From an uncultured Acidimicrobiia bacterium (GTDB lineage: Bacteria > Actinomycetota > Acidimicrobiia > IMCC26256 > CALEDW01), in contig CALEDW010000055.1 of NCBI GenBank assembly GCA_937949585.1, forward strand, positions 1-18,943: a stretch of DNA of 18,943 nucleotides, written 5' to 3'. Numbering within the stretch: the first letter of the stretch is position 1; every line of letters starts with the position of its first letter. The notes under the pieces are model-generated. The model saw only the letters and a program-made list of their open reading frames with translations. It ran no database searches and had not been told where the DNA came from. Made by a program: the position numbers and the translations under genes. Positions 17,236 through 18,943 of the stretch are shown here, piece by piece.

Positions 17236-18441
17236 TCAGGCCCGCTGCGCCCACCCGTCGTTGCGCACCAGCAGGTACGTCCCCCCCTGGGTCGCGACGC
17301 CGCGGAAGCGGTCGATCGGGGCATAGGCCGTCGGTCCCGGCACCTTGGCGTCCCCGGCCCGGTGCAGGCCCCCGAATCCGTCGAGGACGGCCACCCCTCT
17401 GCCGCCGCCCCAGACCACGAGGTCCCGGGCGATGTCCCACCCGAAGTAGGGGGCGGCGCGGCGAGGTGCACCCCGCAGCGCCCACAGTCCCCCGAACCCG
17501 TCGAGCACGTAGAGCCCACCGTCGGAGGTGTAGGCCAGGGCACGGGCGATGTCCCAGCCCCGCCAGTACGGCGCGCCCCGCGGTGTCGGCGCGGACCCGG
17601 CGGTGTGGATCCCGCCCCAGGCGTCGAGCACCGCGAACCCGCGCCCGTCGGGCGCCAGGGCCATGCTGCGGGCGATGTCCCAACCCCGCCAATACCCGGC
17701 GTGGAGCCCGGCGAGGCGGGTGCGGGCGCTGCCGTAGAGGTGCACACCGCCGAACCCGTCGAGGATCGCGTACCCGGCCCCGTCGGGCATGGCCACGATG
17801 TCCCGGGCGATGTCCCACCCGAAGAACGGCTGCCCGTAGTGCGGCGCACCTTCGTGCGCGGTGACCCGCCCGTCGCCGGCCAGGGTCCAGAAGCCGCCCT
17901 GGGCCCGGGCGGCCACCGCCCGGCCCCGGTGGTCCCACACGTACCAGGGCGGCGCCGGCGCGCCGTCCATGAACACCTCGGCGACCCACACCTGCCCGGC
18001 AGCCCGGGTCACCCCGACGCCCACCCACTGCCAGGCCCGGTCGAGCAGGTTGGCGCGGTGGCCGGCCGAGGCCATGAACGCCTGGTGCATCGCCGCCAGG
18101 TCGGGGGCGCGCCCCACGTTCTCCCCGAGCCGGCGCCAGGCCACGGTGATCCCGTCGGTGAGGCGCGAGTGGCACGCGCACCCGGTGGCCGCCATCCGGT
18201 CGGCCCACGCCTCGGCCTTGGCGGTGAGCTCGGCGTGGGGGATCAGTGCGGGGACGCCGGCCGCGGCCCGGCCGGCGTTGATCATCGCCACCAGCTGTGC
18301 CCCGGTGAGCGGGTCCGCCGCCGCCGCCGGGCGAACCGGCAGCGCCGCGGCCAGGGCCCCCAGCCCGACGGCGAACACGACGAGTGCACGTACCCCACGG
18401 GCGGGGGGGAGGCGGCGGCGGTGGCGCATCCGAGCGGGCAT
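17236..18441 (-). CDS. Secreted CAP-domain protein with C-terminal GWDIAR repeats
   Basis: A 401-residue exported protein. A twin of basic residues and a hydrophobic stretch (16-42, ending RPAAAAD) form a signal peptide. Residues 43-160 are a bacterial CAP/SCP (YkwD-like) domain: INAGRAAAGVPAL, HSRL with His91, LGENVG with Glu108, and AGHRANLL with His128. From about 168 to the end run five to six repeats of 39-45 residues. Four carry an exact GWDIAR (208, 253, 295, 334), each followed by a strand, a turn, and a LDGFGG-like turn with an aromatic or His-rich end; this looks like a beta-propeller. The first unit and the last (APIDRFRGVATQGGT) are degenerate. CAP proteins in bacteria are secreted and often wall-associated, but their activity is unsettled. 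ATG 18429 (residue 5) is an alternative start. Confidence 0.85.
   Translation of the reverse strand: MPARMRHRRRLPPARGVRALVVFAVGLGALAAALPVRPAAAADPLTGAQLVAMINAGRAAAGVPALIPHAELTAKAEAWADRMAATGCACHSRLTDGITVAWRRLGENVGRAPDLAAMHQAFMASAGHRANLLDRAWQWVGVGVTRAAGQVWVAEVFMDGAPAPPWYVWDHRGRAVAARAQGGFWTLAGDGRVTAHEGAPHYGQPFFGWDIARDIVAMPDGAGYAILDGFGGVHLYGSARTRLAGLHAGYWRGWDIARSMALAPDGRGFAVLDAWGGIHTAGSAPTPRGAPYWRGWDIARALAYTSDGGLYVLDGFGGLWALRGAPRRAAPYFGWDIARDLVVWGGGRGVAVLDGFGGLHRAGDAKVPGPTAYAPIDRFRGVATQGGTYLLVRNDGWAQRA
17239..17940 (-). repeat. Tandem coding repeats (GWDIAR units) in the CAP protein gene
   Basis: Four nearly identical short blocks, each reading GGGCGATGTCCCA on the plus strand and encoding GWDIAR, lie at 17425-17442, 17542-17559, 17668-17685 and 17803-17820. 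They are 117, 126 and 135 bases apart, shrinking in steps of 9 bases (3 codons) toward the 3' end of the gene. The blocks between them are diverged, so the array is old and held by protein structure rather than being a recent duplication. Confidence 0.8.
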
Positions 18442-18561
18442 CGGTCGGCGGCGACCCGGCGGGTCACCGGTGTTGTCGTCCGGGCGGTCCGTGGACTTGA
18501 GCCCTCGAGGCTAGCGGGCGGGTGGTGGCGGAGCGGCGCCGGGCTCTGCGACCATGGGTCG
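18442..18561. other. Divergent intergenic region, CAP gene / ABC ATPase
   Basis: The 120 bases between the divergent starts hold a perfect CCTCGAGG palindrome (18503-18510) next to a minus-strand TAGCCT hexamer (18508-18513). If that is the CAP promoter, the CAP mRNA would have a leader of about 60 bases, unlike most other genes here. No promoter for the ABC gene can be pinned down. Confidence 0.3.
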
Positions 18562-18943
18562 GTGACGGTGGCGGAACGCCCGGTCCCGGTCCTCGAAGCG
18601 CACGGACTCACCAAGACCTACCGGCGCGGTCGCGCCGTCGACGGGGTGAGCCTCACCATCCGGGCGGGTGAGCGCGTCGGGCTGCTCGGTCCGAACGGAG
18701 CGGGCAAGACGACCACGTTGTTCATGCTCCTCGGCGTGGTGCGACCCGATGCCGGGTCGGTGCGCGTCGCCGGGATCGACCTGGCCCGCCACCGCAGCCG
18801 GGCGCTGCGCCGGGTGGGGTTCGCCGCCGGGTACCTCCCCCTCGCCGAACGCCTCCGGGTGCGGGAGTACCTGCGCCTCTACGCGCGCCTCTACGGGATG
18901 GCCGACCCGGACCCGGCGATCGCCGCCGGCCTGGAACGGTTCG
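18562..18943 (+). CDS. ABC-2 type exporter ATPase, N-terminal part (cut by right edge)
   Basis: The first 127 residues are visible, read from GTG 18562 (GTG 18568 is an alternative). Walker A GPNGAGKTTT lies at 43-52, preceded by LTKTYRRGRAVDGVSLTI. This is the DrrA/NodI/CcmA-like layout of ATPases that pair with ABC-2 membrane proteins to export drugs, lipids or polysaccharides. The Q-loop position reads RVGFAAGYLPLAERLRVREYLRLYARLYG; the usual Gln of the Q-loop is not evident here (AGYLP), which is seen in some members of this family but should be checked. Signature and Walker B lie beyond the edge. The permease is expected downstream. Cargo unknown. Confidence 0.88.
   Translation, partial: MTVAERPVPVLEAHGLTKTYRRGRAVDGVSLTIRAGERVGLLGPNGAGKTTTLFMLLGVVRPDAGSVRVAGIDLARHRSRALRRVGFAAGYLPLAERLRVREYLRLYARLYGMADPDPAIAAGLERF

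Noticed and set aside
18503..18510. CCTCGAGG palindrome as a regulator operator
   Set aside because: Eight bases with no second half-site; short palindromes like this are common in G+C-rich DNA. Noted in the intergenic entry only.

Overview
The window is a G+C-rich (roughly 70%) chromosomal segment from an actinobacterium. Mycothiol S-conjugate amidase, an F420-type luciferase-like oxidoreductase, an adenylate cyclase with the mycobacterial-type regulatory domain, and the comF / secA-prfB-ftsE-ftsX order all point there. The secreted protein with repeated GWDIAR motifs and the very compact layout suggest the class Acidimicrobiia. That is my recollection of the family, not something I could search. 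I see no mobile element, phage gene, CRISPR array, rRNA or tRNA. Most genes look like ordinary core or housekeeping genes.

Layout. 1-451 (minus) is the start of a membrane-anchored VanW/YoaR-like cell-wall protein that leaves the window on the left. Divergent from it is a three-gene plus-strand run: class III adenylate cyclase (516-1586), mycothiol conjugate amidase mca (1598-2503) and an SCP2-like protein (2520-2906). A ChbG/YdjC-family deacetylase (2940-3773, minus) converges on it and is divergent from a tightly overlapping set: comF (3862-4524), a 67-residue FlgM-like ORF (4521-4724) and a NarL-type response regulator (4724-5392). A DUF2079 membrane protein (5393-6823, minus) abuts the regulator stop to stop.

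The core cluster follows on the plus strand: secA (6867-9581), prfB (9594-10718), ftsE (10747-11433), ftsX (11437-12321) and an SRAP-family (YedK/HMCES) DNA-damage protein (12331-13017). It joins protein export, translation termination and septal cell-wall hydrolysis control in one probable transcription unit. Next is a minus-strand group: TesB-like acyl-CoA thioesterase (14614-15438), LLM flavin/F420 oxidoreductase (13661-14614) and a TetR regulator (13020-13634), which looks like a small lipid or xenobiotic module. Pirin (15499-16350, plus) is divergent from it. A short-chain dehydrogenase (16351-17217) and a secreted CAP-domain/repeat protein (17236-18441) lie on the minus strand. The ATPase of an ABC-2 type exporter starts at 18562 and runs off the right edge.

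Two themes go beyond gene content. First, nine starts have a TANNNT-like -10 hexamer only 6 to 11 bases upstream, which predicts leaderless or near-leaderless transcripts. Second, three convergent gene pairs end with 0 to 2 bases between stop codons, two of them sharing a TGATCA palindrome, so their transcripts should overlap. I see no strong case for a wholly new multi-gene system. The best leads are the FlgM-like ORF in the comF operon, the CAP-repeat fusion, and the secA/prfB junction, where the UGA stop of secA is in frame with prfB.
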